This document shows, piece after piece, positions 42,952 through 53,305 of a stretch of 64,000 nt of DNA. Position 1 is the first letter of the stretch. Each line of letters begins with the position of its first letter. The notes below the pieces were generated by a model. That model was not told where the DNA came from. It searched no databases and was given only the letters and a program-made list of their open reading frames with translations. Source of the stretch: Flavobacterium enshiense (GTDB lineage: Bacteria > Bacteroidota > Bacteroidia > Flavobacteriales > Flavobacteriaceae); contig NZ_CP090376.1 in NCBI RefSeq assembly GCF_022836875.1, positions 2,604,001-2,668,000 of the forward strand. Reading direction: 5' to 3'. The position numbers were made by a program, and so were the translations under genes.

Positions 42952-44271
42952 TTATTTTTTTGCTTTAAGCGTTTTATATTTCGCGTCCATTTCTAAAACC
43001 TGGTAGGCATTTAGCAAGATCGATTTCACACTTTCACTTTTAGGTTCTAACTCTAAAGCTTTTTCAAAATAAGGAATAGCACTAGTAAACATTTTTTGTC
43101 TTTTTGCTTTCAACTCGTCATAACGTTTGCTTTCCTTCGGAGTCATTCCTAAAGAGTTCATCTCTTTAACAATTTTATCATCTCCCATTAAATACAAAGC
43201 ACCTAAGTTATTATAAGCATTGAAATATTTCGAATCAATTGCAATGGCTTTTTCGTAATATTTTTTTGCTTCTTCTATTTCGCCCGTATTTGTACTCACA
43301 ACTCCTAAGTTAAAATACATATCGGGATCGTTTGGTTTTTTAGCGATTACCTCATTGATAAGCTTTTTATAGGTTACCATATCTTTTGCTTCATAATAAA
43401 GATTAGCTTCTGCTAAAATCAAATCAGTATCCTCTGGATTATGAGCTCTTGCTTCTGCAATTGCTTTCTTAGCTTCTTCTGCTCTTCCTTTTTCCAACAA
43501 AATTGAAGCATAGTTTTTATAGATTTCCCCTCTTTTAGATGGAATTTTCTCGTCTCTTGGCTTCTCATGGGTTCCCATGCTGATTGCTTTCTTTCTATCA
43601 GCTACAGAACCAAAAGGCTCTTCCTGACCGCTAGCTTTATTCACGGCATAATAAATTGTACCTTCTCCGGTATAATTTATGTTTTTCAACTCTTCATAAT
43701 ACTTAAGAGCATTATCGTAATCCTGAGCCTGAACCGCTAAAACAGAAGCGTTGTATAAATTCGAAGCATCTGATTTATCAAGATTGTAAACAGCAGCAAA
43801 TACCTGAGCTGCCTCTTTAAACTTAGATGCCTGATTTAAACCGTAGGCATATTGCAGCATCATTGGTTTAAAACTCTCAATAGTTTCTTTGATATCAGCA
43901 GTGTAAATTTCTTTACCCGATTTCTTTTCAAACGCCAACACATCATTCAATCCTTTAGCCATTGTATTAATGTTTGCCGGCGAAAGACTTTTTGCCATTG
44001 CCTGCATATCGTTCGGATTCTTAGTCATGGCTGTGTTTAATTCCAAAATCGGCAACATCGCATTATAGAAATTAAGATATACCTGATCTGCCTCAGCCAA
44101 ACCTGACATTCCGCTAATTTTATTCACATTGGCTTTGTAACTTGAAATATCATCGGCAGATAATTGATCTTTACCGTATAATTTTTTCAAAGTCTTTAAC
44201 TCATCTTTCTGAGCAAAAGAAGCTGCTGAAAGCATCATTGAAGATGCCAATAAAACATATTTAACTTTCAT
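42952..44271 (-). CDS. Secreted tetratricopeptide-repeat protein
   Basis: A 439-residue protein with a signal peptide (VLLASSMMLSAASFAQ, cleavage about 20) and several TPR units, clearest in the C-terminal half (DLILAEANLYYEAKDMVTYK, DMYFNLGVVSTNTGEIEEAK, FNAYNNLGALYLMGDDKIVK). It should act in the periplasm as a scaffold. It is 20 nt downstream of gyrA on the same strand and may be cotranscribed with it. Specific partner unknown. Confidence 0.85.
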   Translation of the reverse strand: MKVKYVLLASSMMLSAASFAQKDELKTLKKLYGKDQLSADDISSYKANVNKISGMSGLAEADQVYLNFYNAMLPILELNTAMTKNPNDMQAMAKSLSPANINTMAKGLNDVLAFEKKSGKEIYTADIKETIESFKPMMLQYAYGLNQASKFKEAAQVFAAVYNLDKSDASNLYNASVLAVQAQDYDNALKYYEELKNINYTGEGTIYYAVNKASGQEEPFGSVADRKKAISMGTHEKPRDEKIPSKRGEIYKNYASILLEKGRAEEAKKAIAEARAHNPEDTDLILAEANLYYEAKDMVTYKKLINEVIAKKPNDPDMYFNLGVVSTNTGEIEEAKKYYEKAIAIDSKYFNAYNNLGALYLMGDDKIVKEMNSLGMTPKESKRYDELKAKRQKMFTSAIPYFEKALELEPKSESVKSILLNAYQVLEMDAKYKTLKAKK

Positions 44272-44291
44272 TTTTATAATTCTGTTTTTGG

Positions 44292-46844
44292 TTATTCCTG
44301 AGTATCTGTTTCGTCTGAAGAAATTGCAACGTCTCCGTTATCTGCAACCAATTCTTCAATTGTTTCCTCCTCTTCGTCTTCACGCATTACTTTACAAACT
44401 GCAGCAATAGCGTCTTTACCTTTGATATTGATCAAACGGACACCTTGCGTTGCACGTCCCATAACGCGTAAATCGGAAACCTTCATACGAATGGTTAAGC
44501 CGGATTTGTTGATAATCATCAAATCATCTTCATCAGTAACATTGTTGATTGAAATCAACGCACCTGTTTTCTCGGTAATATTTAAAGTCTTAACTCCTTT
44601 ACCTCCACGGTTGGTAATACGATAAACATCTTCTCCATCTTCATCAACTACTTTGGTACGTTTCCCGTAACCGTTCTCAGTAACTACCAAAATCTGAGAA
44701 TCATTCACGTGATCTCTGTCGATAGAAACCATTCCGATTACTTCATCTTCTTTATCATCGGCTAAAGTAATTCCACGTACTCCGGAAGCTGTTCTTCCCA
44801 TTGGACGCGTTTTCTCTTCTTCGAAACGTACTAACTTACCAGATTTCACAGCAATCAATACCTGACTGTTTCCGGTAGTTAATTTTGCTTCTAACAATTC
44901 GTCGTCTTCCTTAATGGTAATTGCGGCAACTCCGTTAACACGTGGTCTTGAATATTGCTCCAACGACGTTTTCTTCACCTGCCCCTGTTTGGTCACCATG
45001 ATTACATAATGGTTGTTGATGTAATCCTGGTCTTTAAGATCCTGTGTACAGATGAATGCTTTTACCTTATCATCGTTTTCGATGTTGATAAGATTCTGGA
45101 TCGCACGTCCTTTGCTTGTTTTGCTTCCTTCCGGAATTTCATACACACGCATCCAGAAACATTTTCCTTTTTGTGTGAAGAACAACATGTACTGGTGGTT
45201 TGTAGCCGCATACATGTGCTCTAAGAAATCCTGATCGCGGGTTCCTGCCGATTTTTGTCCGACACCTCCTCTGTTCTGCGTTTTGTATTCTGAAAGTGGT
45301 GTACGTTTGATATAACCGGCGTGAGAAATAGTGATTACTACCTGCTCGTCCGCAATTAAATCTTCAATACTTACATCACCACCAGAATATTCGATCACAG
45401 AACGACGCCCGTCACCATATTTATCTCTAATTTCAGCTAATTCATCTTTAATCACCTGCATTCTCATTTCTTTGCTTGCCAATAACTCTTTCAAATAAGC
45501 AATCAATTTCATGATTTCGTCGTATTCCGCTCTTAACTTATCTTGTTCCAGACCGGTTAACTGACGTAAACGCATTTCAACAATCGCACGTGCCTGAATT
45601 TCGGATAAATTGAAACGCTCGATTAATTTCGCTCTCGCCTCATCTCCGTCTTTAGAAGCTCTGATTAATTGGATAACTTCGTCAATATTATCGGAAGCAA
45701 TGATCAAACCTTCTAAAATGTGTGCTCTTTCTTCCGCTTTGCGTAAATCAAACTGTGCGCGGCGGGTTACCACATCATGACGGTGTTCTACGAAATGGTG
45801 AATCAAATCCTTCAGATTCAGCATCTGCGGTCGACCGTTCACCAATGCGATATTATTCACACTGAAAGACGATTGCAATTGCGTATACTTATATAAGGTA
45901 TTCAGCACCACATTCGGAACCGCTTCACGTTTCAGTACGTAAACGATACGCATACCGTTTCTGTCCGATTCATCACGGATAGTAGAGATACCTTCAATTT
46001 TCTTTTCGTTTACCAAATCAGCGGTATGTTTAATCATACTTGCTTTATTTACCTGATACGGAATTTCAGTAACGATGATCGATTCACGACCATCAACTTC
46101 CTCAAAATTCACCTTAGCACGCATTACTACACGCCCACGACCGGTTTTAAAAGCTTCCCTTACACCATCCATACCGTAAATAATACCTCCGGTAGGGAAA
46201 TCAGGAGCTTTGATATGATGCATTAACTCATCAATCTCAATATCATGATTATCAATATAAGCTAAAGTACCGTCAATTACTTCCGTTAAGTTGTGAGGTG
46301 CCATGTTGGTAGCCATACCTACTGCAATACCTGAAGCCCCATTTACCAATAAGTTTGGAACTTTCGTTGGCATTACTTTCGGTTCTTCCAAGGTATCGTC
46401 GAAGTTCAACTGGAAATCTACCGTTTCTTTATCGATATCGGCAAGCATCTCTTCGGAGAACTTTTTCATTCTGGCCTCCGTATAACGCATCGCTGCCGGA
46501 CTGTCACCGTCTACCGAACCGAAGTTACCCTGACCGTCAACCATAAGATAACGTAAACTCCACTCCTGAGCCATACGAACCATGGCGTCGTATACTGAAC
46601 TATCTCCGTGCGGGTGGTACTTACCAAGAACCTCCCCTACAATTCTCGCTGATTTTTTATGCGCTCTATTGGATAATACTCCTAATTCATACATCCCGAA
46701 CAAAACTCTTCGGTGTACTGGTTTCAAACCATCTCTAACATCAGGAAGTGCTCTGGATACAATTACCGACATCGAATAATCGATGTAAGCTGATTTCATT
46801 TCGTCCTCGATGTTAATAGGAATTAACTTTTCTCCTTCAGACAT
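44292..46844 (-). CDS. gyrA: DNA gyrase subunit A
   Basis: An 850-residue gyrase A that cuts and rejoins DNA during negative supercoiling. The catalytic tyrosine is Y121 ([10 protein letters not shown]). The quinolone-resistance region reads [15 protein letters not shown], with S82 and D86 at the places of E. coli S83 and D87, so it looks drug-sensitive. The C-terminal beta-pinwheel has a gyrase-box remnant NRGGKGVK (about 750), which separates it from topoisomerase IV ParC. An acidic tail ends the protein. It is divergent from clpC. Confidence 0.95.
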   Translation of the reverse strand: MSEGEKLIPINIEDEMKSAYIDYSMSVIVSRALPDVRDGLKPVHRRVLFGMYELGVLSNRAHKKSARIVGEVLGKYHPHGDSSVYDAMVRMAQEWSLRYLMVDGQGNFGSVDGDSPAAMRYTEARMKKFSEEMLADIDKETVDFQLNFDDTLEEPKVMPTKVPNLLVNGASGIAVGMATNMAPHNLTEVIDGTLAYIDNHDIEIDELMHHIKAPDFPTGGIIYGMDGVREAFKTGRGRVVMRAKVNFEEVDGRESIIVTEIPYQVNKASMIKHTADLVNEKKIEGISTIRDESDRNGMRIVYVLKREAVPNVVLNTLYKYTQLQSSFSVNNIALVNGRPQMLNLKDLIHHFVEHRHDVVTRRAQFDLRKAEERAHILEGLIIASDNIDEVIQLIRASKDGDEARAKLIERFNLSEIQARAIVEMRLRQLTGLEQDKLRAEYDEIMKLIAYLKELLASKEMRMQVIKDELAEIRDKYGDGRRSVIEYSGGDVSIEDLIADEQVVITISHAGYIKRTPLSEYKTQNRGGVGQKSAGTRDQDFLEHMYAATNHQYMLFFTQKGKCFWMRVYEIPEGSKTSKGRAIQNLINIENDDKVKAFICTQDLKDQDYINNHYVIMVTKQGQVKKTSLEQYSRPRVNGVAAITIKEDDELLEAKLTTGNSQVLIAVKSGKLVRFEEEKTRPMGRTASGVRGITLADDKEDEVIGMVSIDRDHVNDSQILVVTENGYGKRTKVVDEDGEDVYRITNRGGKGVKTLNITEKTGALISINNVTDEDDLMIINKSGLTIRMKVSDLRVMGRATQGVRLINIKGKDAIAAVCKVMREDEEEETIEELVADNGDVAISSDETDTQE

Positions 46845-47110
46845 AAGTATTTATATTAAAAAATTATAGCTATTTCAAAACGTGCCAATATACACATTTT
46901 TGCAGTACCGAAACAGTATTTTATTGACAATTTTATCCATTTTATTAACACAAACAAAGCCATAAAAAGTTAAAAAAACCTGCAATTTTGTCTTTTATAT
47001 CTCGAATTTTATTCGTCTATTAGCAATATTGGTAAAACTGATTTTGAAAGGTATGATTTTTGCACAACCTCTAGAGAATTAGTAAATTTACAGTATAAAG
47101 ATTTTTTGAA

Positions 47111-49660
47111 ATGGACGATAATTTTTCACCAAGAGTTAAAGACGTGATTACCTACAGTAAAGAGGAAGCTTTGCGGTTAGGTCACGACTTTATTGGTACA
47201 GAACATTTAATGCTGGGGATACTACGGGACGGCAACGGTACCGCAATCAATATATTAAACAACCTTTCGGTAGATTTGGAACATTTACGCAGAAAAATTG
47301 AAATCGTTAGCCCTCCAAATCCTAATGCTGACAGAAATAACGACAAGAAAAACCTGCATTTAACCCGTCAGGCGGAACGCGCTTTACGTACCACCTTCCT
47401 GGAAGCAAAAGTTTTTCAAAGCACTTCGATAAGTACAGCACACCTTTTGTTGTGCATTCTCCGCAACGAGAATGATCCAACAACCAAGCTTCTGAATAAA
47501 CTAAAAATTGACTACGAACTTGTTAAAGAACAATTTATAGCTATGACATCAAACGAAGAAGATTATATCGACAACTTACCAAGAAACGAATCGTTTAATG
47601 ACGATTCCGGACAAGATGACAGTCTGCGTGACGCAGGTTTCAACAATCCGGGCGCTGCAGGTAAAACCAATAAAAAATCCAAAACTCCTGTTTTAGATAA
47701 CTTCGGCCGTGACTTGACTGAATTAGCTGAAGAAGGCAAATTGGATCCTGTTGTAGGACGTGAGAAAGAAATCGAACGCGTTTCTCAGATTTTAAGCCGA
47801 AGAAAGAAAAACAACCCTCTTTTGATTGGTGAACCGGGAGTAGGTAAATCTGCTATTGCCGAAGGTTTGGCTTTACGCATCATTCAAAAGAAAGTATCAC
47901 GTATACTGTTCAACAAACGCGTAGTGACTTTGGATTTAGCCAGTTTAGTGGCCGGAACAAAATACCGCGGACAGTTTGAAGAACGCATGAAAGCCGTAAT
48001 GAACGAGTTGGAAAAAAATGACGATATCATTCTTTTCATCGATGAGATTCATACAATTGTGGGCGCTGGCGGGGCTACTGGTTCTTTAGACGCTTCCAAT
48101 ATGTTCAAACCGGCTTTGGCAAGAGGTGAAATCCAATGTATTGGTGCCACTACCCTTGACGAATACCGCCAATACATAGAAAAAGATGGTGCTTTGGAAA
48201 GACGTTTTCAGAAAGTAATTGTAGAGCCGACTTCGGTTGAGGAAACAATCACAATCCTGAACAACATCAAAAACAAATACGAAGATCACCACAACGTAAT
48301 TTATACTCCAGAAGCTATCGAAGCCTGTGTAAAATTAACCAACCGGTACATGTCGGAGCGTTTCTTACCGGACAAGGCTATTGATGCTTTAGACGAATCG
48401 GGGTCTCGTGTTCACATCACCAATATTGATGTTCCGAAACAAATTCTGGAACTTGAAAAACAGTTGGAAGAAGTACGCGAATTAAAAAATTCCGTGGTTA
48501 AGAAACAGAAATACGAAGAAGCTGCAAAACTTCGTGATGACGAAAAACGAATTGAAAAAGACTTAGCCATCGCCCAGGAACAATGGGAAGCTGATGCTAA
48601 AAACAATCGTATTACCGTTACCGAAGACAATGTGGCCGACGTGGTTTCCATGATGACTGGAATCCCGGTAAACCGTATTGCTCAAACTGAAAGCAACAAA
48701 TTGGCTCACTTACCTGACCTAATTAAAGGTAAAGTAATCGGACAGGATGAAGCAGTAACGAAAATCGCCAAATCCATTCAGAGAAACCGTGCCGGATTAA
48801 AAGACCCGAACAAACCAATCGGATCCTTCATTTTCTTGGGTCAGACCGGTGTTGGTAAAACGCAATTGGCTAAAGTAATCGCTAAAGAATTATTCGATTC
48901 TGAAGATGCTTTGATTCGCATCGATATGAGTGAATATATGGAAAAATTCGCGATTTCGAGATTAGTTGGAGCACCTCCTGGATATGTTGGATACGAAGAA
49001 GGTGGACAATTAACCGAAAAAGTACGCAGAAAACCTTATTGCGTCGTACTACTTGACGAGATCGAAAAAGCCCACCCGGATGTATTCAACATGATGCTTC
49101 AGGTATTGGATGACGGACACCTAACTGATAGTTTAGGCCGTAAAATCGATTTCCGAAACACGATCATCATTATGACTTCAAACGTTGGTGCGCGTCAATT
49201 AAAAGATTTCGGGACAGGTGTTGGTTTCGGGACCTCTGCTAAAAATGCACAAGCTGATGAAATCTCCAAAGGAGTAATCGAAAATGCTCTGAAAAAAGCA
49301 TTCGCTCCGGAATTCCTGAACAGAATTGACGATGTTATCGTATTCAACCCATTGGAAAAAGAACATATCGACTTGATTATCGATATCGAAATGGACAAAT
49401 TATACGACCGTGTAGCCGATTTAGGATACAAACTGAAATTATCCGAAAAGGCAAAAGATTATATCGCTGAGAAAGGTTTTGATAAACAATTCGGAGCCCG
49501 ACCATTGAAACGTGCTATTCAAAAATACGTGGAAGATGAACTGGCTGAAGAGATTATCACTTCCAAAATTCACGAAGGCGACGAAATATACATGGATCTG
49601 GATGAAGGAAAACAAGAACTCTTTGTTACCATTAAAAGATCAGAAAAACCTACTAATTAG
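47111..49660 (+). CDS. clpC: ATP-dependent Clp protease ATP-binding subunit ClpC
   Basis: An 849-residue AAA+ unfoldase of the ClpC type. Residues 1-150 are the Clp N domain (double repeat [20 protein letters not shown] and EHLMLGI). AAA-1 has Walker [10 protein letters not shown] and a UVR middle domain ([20 protein letters not shown]), while AAA-2 has Walker [10 protein letters not shown] and Walker [13 protein letters not shown]. It should feed unfolded proteins to ClpP. Its stop lies inside its terminator. Confidence 0.95.
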   Translation: MDDNFSPRVKDVITYSKEEALRLGHDFIGTEHLMLGILRDGNGTAINILNNLSVDLEHLRRKIEIVSPPNPNADRNNDKKNLHLTRQAERALRTTFLEAKVFQSTSISTAHLLLCILRNENDPTTKLLNKLKIDYELVKEQFIAMTSNEEDYIDNLPRNESFNDDSGQDDSLRDAGFNNPGAAGKTNKKSKTPVLDNFGRDLTELAEEGKLDPVVGREKEIERVSQILSRRKKNNPLLIGEPGVGKSAIAEGLALRIIQKKVSRILFNKRVVTLDLASLVAGTKYRGQFEERMKAVMNELEKNDDIILFIDEIHTIVGAGGATGSLDASNMFKPALARGEIQCIGATTLDEYRQYIEKDGALERRFQKVIVEPTSVEETITILNNIKNKYEDHHNVIYTPEAIEACVKLTNRYMSERFLPDKAIDALDESGSRVHITNIDVPKQILELEKQLEEVRELKNSVVKKQKYEEAAKLRDDEKRIEKDLAIAQEQWEADAKNNRITVTEDNVADVVSMMTGIPVNRIAQTESNKLAHLPDLIKGKVIGQDEAVTKIAKSIQRNRAGLKDPNKPIGSFIFLGQTGVGKTQLAKVIAKELFDSEDALIRIDMSEYMEKFAISRLVGAPPGYVGYEEGGQLTEKVRRKPYCVVLLDEIEKAHPDVFNMMLQVLDDGHLTDSLGRKIDFRNTIIIMTSNVGARQLKDFGTGVGFGTSAKNAQADEISKGVIENALKKAFAPEFLNRIDDVIVFNPLEKEHIDLIIDIEMDKLYDRVADLGYKLKLSEKAKDYIAEKGFDKQFGARPLKRAIQKYVEDELAEEIITSKIHEGDEIYMDLDEGKQELFVTIKRSEKPTN

Positions 49661-49675
49661 TAGGTTTTTCCTTTT
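49644..49675 (+). terminator. clpC terminator overlapping its stop codon
   Basis: AAAAACCTACTAA (49644-49656) pairs with 49657-49669 and is followed by a T-rich tail. The TAG stop (49658-49660) is inside the second arm. Confidence 0.85.
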
Positions 49676-49740
49676 TTAAGCAAAATTGTTTCGCATTCCA
49701 AAAAAAGTAGTACTTTAGAATCATAAATTACTATTAAAAA

Positions 49741-51108
49741 ATGCTAGACAAAGTTATTGTGGGAAGCGAAGAATGGTGTTCCTTTCCTGCTCTTGGAATC
49801 CCAACCATAAAGGCCCGCGTTGATTCGGGTGCAAAAACATCAGCACTTCATGCCACCAACATTACCACTTTCGAAAAAGACGGTGAAAACTGGGTACGAT
49901 TTGATATCAACCCAATCCAGAATAACTTAAAAGCAGTAATCCATTGTGAGGCACTTCTAGTAGATAAGCGCGTGGTGAAAAGTTCAAGCGGATACCGCGA
50001 GCAGCGTTATGTAATCGCAACGGTCCTAGAAATCGGAGGAAGCCTTTGGGAAGTGGAAGTAACACTGACGAACCGCGATTCCATGGGATTCCGTATGTTA
50101 TTGGGCCGAGAGGCAATGTCTGGTCGAATTTTGGTCGACCCCGAACAAAAATATTTACTTGGACAACCTACCAACGAAAAAATAAAAGAATACTATTACA
50201 ACGATGAACCTTCAAAAAAAGGACTTCGAATTGGTGTATTAGCGAGTAATCCGGATTTATACAGCAACAAACGAATTATGGAAGCAGGCGAAATGCGCGG
50301 ACACGAAATGCATTTCCTGAATCTGAAATACTGTTATATGAAACTCGATGCAGATACTCCTGAAATTCACTATCGAGGTGGTCGCGTTTTGAACAATTTC
50401 GATGCGGTAATACCAAGAATACGCCCGAGTATGACTTATTATGGCTGTGCACTTACGCGCCAGTTTGAAGCATTAAAAGTGTTTTCCCTGAACAGTTCTG
50501 CAGCTATCAGCCAGTCAAGAGATAAACTGTTTTCACTACAATTGCTTTTAAACAACGGGGTTGACATTCCAACAACCGGATTTGCCAATTCGCCTTTAGA
50601 CACCAACGATTTGATCAAAATGGTTGGAGGTTCTCCCCTGATCGTTAAATTATTGGAAGGAACCCAAGGAAAAGGAGTTGTATTGGCAGAAACCAAAAAA
50701 GCAGCCGAATCGGTTATCAATGCTTTCAAAAGTTTAAATGCCAACATCTTAGTACAGGAATTCATTAAAGAAGCCAACGGAAAAGATTTGCGTTTGTTTG
50801 TAGTAGACGGAAAAGTGGTAGCCGCGATGCAGCGTGAAGCTTTACCTGGAGAATTCAGGGCTAACATACATCTAGGAGGAACTGCCTCGGTTGTAAAAGT
50901 AACAGCAGAAGAAAAAAGAATCGCCATCAAAGCAGCCAAAGCCATGAACTTAAAAGTGGCCGGGGTTGATATTATCCGTTCATCCAAAGGTCCGTTATTG
51001 TTGGAAGTAAACTCTTCACCAGGGCTTGAAGGAATCGAAGGCGCCACCAACAAAGACATTGCCGGTGAAATGATCAAGGCAATCGAAAAGAATTTTAAGT
51101 GGAAATAA
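49741..51108 (+). CDS. RimB-RimK-type fusion: zinc-protease-like domain plus ATP-grasp glutamate ligase
   Basis: A 455-residue fusion. Residues 1-145 are an ATP-dependent zinc protease/RimB-like retropepsin fold with the active-site triad motif [13 protein letters not shown] (D28). Residues about 155-455 are an ATP-grasp RimK ligase ([71 protein letters not shown]). RimK adds glutamates to the C-terminus of ribosomal protein S6; RimB is a partner protease in the Rim system. Joining them in one chain ties the two activities. Modification of S6 in this organism is inference. Confidence 0.9.
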   Translation: MLDKVIVGSEEWCSFPALGIPTIKARVDSGAKTSALHATNITTFEKDGENWVRFDINPIQNNLKAVIHCEALLVDKRVVKSSSGYREQRYVIATVLEIGGSLWEVEVTLTNRDSMGFRMLLGREAMSGRILVDPEQKYLLGQPTNEKIKEYYYNDEPSKKGLRIGVLASNPDLYSNKRIMEAGEMRGHEMHFLNLKYCYMKLDADTPEIHYRGGRVLNNFDAVIPRIRPSMTYYGCALTRQFEALKVFSLNSSAAISQSRDKLFSLQLLLNNGVDIPTTGFANSPLDTNDLIKMVGGSPLIVKLLEGTQGKGVVLAETKKAAESVINAFKSLNANILVQEFIKEANGKDLRLFVVDGKVVAAMQREALPGEFRANIHLGGTASVVKVTAEEKRIAIKAAKAMNLKVAGVDIIRSSKGPLLLEVNSSPGLEGIEGATNKDIAGEMIKAIEKNFKWK

Positions 51109-51168
51109 GCAGCTATCAAAAATAAGTATTTTGTGATAATACAAATATTTTGAAACTGCATTTTAAAA

Positions 51169-51672
51169 ATGAATACATACCTTGACATAGTACTGCGAAG
51201 CGTGGCCGTATATTTATTTATGGTTATCGCTTTGCGTGTTTTTGGTAAAAAAGAACTTTCTCAACTCAACACCGCCGATGTCATCCTGATTTTACTGATC
51301 AGTAATTCTGTTCAAAATGCCATGGTTGGGAGTAACACCAGCCTTTTAGGAGGATTGGCAGCAGCTTTGGTTTTGTTCATAGTCAGCTATATCTTAAAAA
51401 GGCTGATGTACCGTTTCAAAAAATTAAGCAGTTTAATTCAGGACAAACCGGAAATCCTTATTCATAACGGAAAAATCGAATATCAAACACTAGCCAAATT
51501 AGGCATTACATCGGACGAGATAGAAGAAGCCATGCGAGAACACGGTGTGGAGCATTATAAAGATGTGAAATTGGCAATGTTGGAAATTGACGGAAACATC
51601 AGTATCATAACAGGAGAAAAACAATTAAAACAATCTCATCATAAACGAAGAACCCATAAAACTTTAAGTTAA
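51169..51672 (+). CDS. DUF421 (YetF-type) membrane protein
   Basis: A 167-residue protein with three N-terminal membrane helices (VAVYLFMVIALRVFGKKELS, NTADVILILLISNSVQNAMV, LGGLAAALVLFIVSYIL) and a cytoplasmic DUF421/YetF tail (RFKKLSSLIQDKPEILIHNG, EEAMREHGVEHYKDVKLAML). Such proteins are linked in bacilli to spore envelope or stress, with no known chemistry. It starts 60 nt after the RimB-RimK-type gene and leads a run of closely spaced small genes. Confidence 0.88.
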   Translation: MNTYLDIVLRSVAVYLFMVIALRVFGKKELSQLNTADVILILLISNSVQNAMVGSNTSLLGGLAAALVLFIVSYILKRLMYRFKKLSSLIQDKPEILIHNGKIEYQTLAKLGITSDEIEEAMREHGVEHYKDVKLAMLEIDGNISIITGEKQLKQSHHKRRTHKTLS

Positions 51673-51678
51673 TTCTGC

Positions 51679-52257
51679 ATGAACAAAAATCGGTTAGAAG
51701 CTTTTAGTGATGGTGTATTGGCCATTATCATTACTATTATGGTCCTGGAATTAAAAGTTCCGGAAGGAAAAGATATTGAATCGCTTCTCCCCTTGTTTCC
51801 AAAGTTCCTGAGCTATGTAATGAGCTTTATCTATGTCGGAATTTATTGGAACAACCATCACCACATGATGCATACCGTAAAAAGAGTTACCGGCGGAATT
51901 CTCTGGGCCAACCTGCATTTGTTATTCTGGCTGTCATTATTTCCTTTTGTAACAGCATGGATTGGCGAAAATAACTTTGCTCCTTTCCCAATGACGATGT
52001 ATGGTATTGTACTTTTAATGGCCGCGATAGCTTATTTTGTTTTGCAATCTCAAATTCTGAAAAACCACGGTTCCGACTCAGTACTTTCAAAAGCCATCGG
52101 AAGTGATTTAAAAGGAAAAATTTCTCCTATTTTGTACCTTATCGGGATAATTTGTGCTAACTTTAATGCTATTATTGCCGGAGTCATGTATATAGCTGTT
52201 GCATTAATGTGGTTGATTCCGGATAAACGGATTGAAAAAATCATCGATTCCCAATAA
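51679..52257 (+). CDS. TMEM175 family protein (probable potassium channel)
   Basis: A 192-residue membrane protein with six predicted helices. The hallmark RLEAFSDGVLAIIITIMVLE of TMEM175 (FSDG signature in helix 1) is at residues 5-24. In the family this motif forms the hydrophobic gate of a tetrameric K+ channel, and bacterial members pass K+ with low selectivity. The gene starts 6 nt after the DUF421 stop. Confidence 0.88.
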   Translation: MNKNRLEAFSDGVLAIIITIMVLELKVPEGKDIESLLPLFPKFLSYVMSFIYVGIYWNNHHHMMHTVKRVTGGILWANLHLLFWLSLFPFVTAWIGENNFAPFPMTMYGIVLLMAAIAYFVLQSQILKNHGSDSVLSKAIGSDLKGKISPILYLIGIICANFNAIIAGVMYIAVALMWLIPDKRIEKIIDSQ

Positions 52258-52273
52258 ACAAAATCTTAGAATT

Positions 52274-52702
52274 ATGCAGACCATTTATCACGACCTTATC
52301 ATCAACGTTTCAAGGGAGAAAGTCTTTGAAGCGGTATCAACACCTCAAGGATTAAACAACTGGTGGACACTACACTGCAAGGGAAAGCCCGGATTAAACG
52401 AAAAATACAATTTATATTTCGGCGAAGGATACGATTGGTTTGCTTCACTTTCCAAATTTAATGAAAATGAAGCTATCGAATTTTCCATGACAGATGCAAT
52501 GGAAGAATGGTTACCGACAAGTTTTGGATTCATTTTAAAACAAGAAAACGGCGATCGGACTTATGTTCAGTTTTACCACACAAACTGGTATGAGGTTAGT
52601 CAGGAATTTCGAATTGCAAGTTATTGTTGGGCCAATTTATTACGAGAATTAAAGCAATACCTTGAAAAAGGGATCATTACTCCGTTTGAAGACAGAAATT
52701 AA
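52274..52702 (+). CDS. SRPBCC (START-like) domain protein
   Basis: A 142-residue SRPBCC protein (QTIYHDLIINVSREKVFEAV, NNWWTLHCKGKPG, SFGFILKQENGDRTYVQFYH). I chose the ATG at 52274, 16 nt after the TMEM175 stop, because the longer frame from 52232 would overlap that gene and adds a non-family leader. It is a cytoplasmic ligand-binding fold; ligand unknown. It shares the operon with membrane proteins on both sides. Confidence 0.82.
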   Translation: MQTIYHDLIINVSREKVFEAVSTPQGLNNWWTLHCKGKPGLNEKYNLYFGEGYDWFASLSKFNENEAIEFSMTDAMEEWLPTSFGFILKQENGDRTYVQFYHTNWYEVSQEFRIASYCWANLLRELKQYLEKGIITPFEDRN

Positions 52703-52710
52703 TTCAAGAC

Positions 52711-52908
52711 ATGAAAAACAAGCATATCATAATTGCATTTATACTGGGCTTTATCATAACTATCATTGGAGCACTTTTTAAAATTATGCATTGGCCTTAT
52801 GCCTCTGCTCTGTTAATATTAGGAATGTTATGTGAAGCGTATGCAGGTATAGCACTCGTAGTCAAAATTTATAAAGATCAGAATCCAAACGGTTTTTTCA
52901 ACAAATAA
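52711..52908 (+). CDS. GldL-related small membrane protein (65 aa)
   Basis: A 65-residue protein with two membrane helices. The stretch IGALFKIMHWPYASALLI closely resembles the first-helix pair of the gliding-motility and T9SS motor protein GldL. The usual long cytoplasmic tail of GldL is missing; the protein stops at DQNPNGFFNK. It is either a stand-alone module of the motor-type fold or a truncated duplicate kept under selection. It lies 8 nt after the SRPBCC gene. Confidence 0.8.
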   Translation: MKNKHIIIAFILGFIITIIGALFKIMHWPYASALLILGMLCEAYAGIALVVKIYKDQNPNGFFNK

Positions 52909-52910
52909 GC

Positions 52911-53276
52911 ATGACTATTTTATCCAAAATACTGATAAGTTTAGTCGCCTTCATTCATATTTACATTGTATGGTTGGAAATATTTGCCTGGACTACCCAT
53001 GCCAAAAAAGTATTTCGGAAAGTTCCAGCTGATATGTTTGAAAAAACTAAACAGTTAGCAGGAAATCAAGGACTATATAATGGTTTCCTGGCTGCAGGAC
53101 TTATTTGGTCACTATTCATCGGTAATACACATTGGAGTTTCAACGTGGCACTATTCTTTTTGAGCTGCGTTTTCGTTGCAGGTATTTATGGCGCTATTAC
53201 AGTACAAAAGTCCATTTTTTATGTACAGTCGCTTCCGGCGATACTAGCAATAATCAGTATACATTTCATGAAATAA
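52911..53276 (+). CDS. DUF1304 membrane protein
   Basis: A 121-residue protein with four helices: LISLVAFIHIYIVWLEIFAW, then a loop, NQGLYNGFLAAGLIWSLFIG, VALFFLSCVFVAGIYGAITV and LPAILAIISIHFM. The motifs QGLYNGFLAAGL and AGIYGAIT are hallmarks of DUF1304. Function is unknown. It is the last gene of the run, 2 nt after the GldL-like gene, and ends in a strong terminator. Confidence 0.87.
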   Translation: MTILSKILISLVAFIHIYIVWLEIFAWTTHAKKVFRKVPADMFEKTKQLAGNQGLYNGFLAAGLIWSLFIGNTHWSFNVALFFLSCVFVAGIYGAITVQKSIFYVQSLPAILAIISIHFMK

Positions 53277-53305
53277 AAAAGCCTCAATTAAGAGGCTTTT
53301 TTGTT
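53275..53305. terminator. Bidirectional terminator DUF1304 gene / hutH
   Basis: AAAAAAGCCTC (53275-53285), AATTAA loop and GAGGCTTTTTT (53292-53302) form an 11-bp stem with T-runs on both strands, between convergent genes. Confidence 0.88.

Noticed and set aside
50439..51188. A 249-codon minus-strand open frame over the RimB-RimK-type gene
   Set aside because: It is antisense to conserved ATP-grasp motifs and has no recognisable domain.
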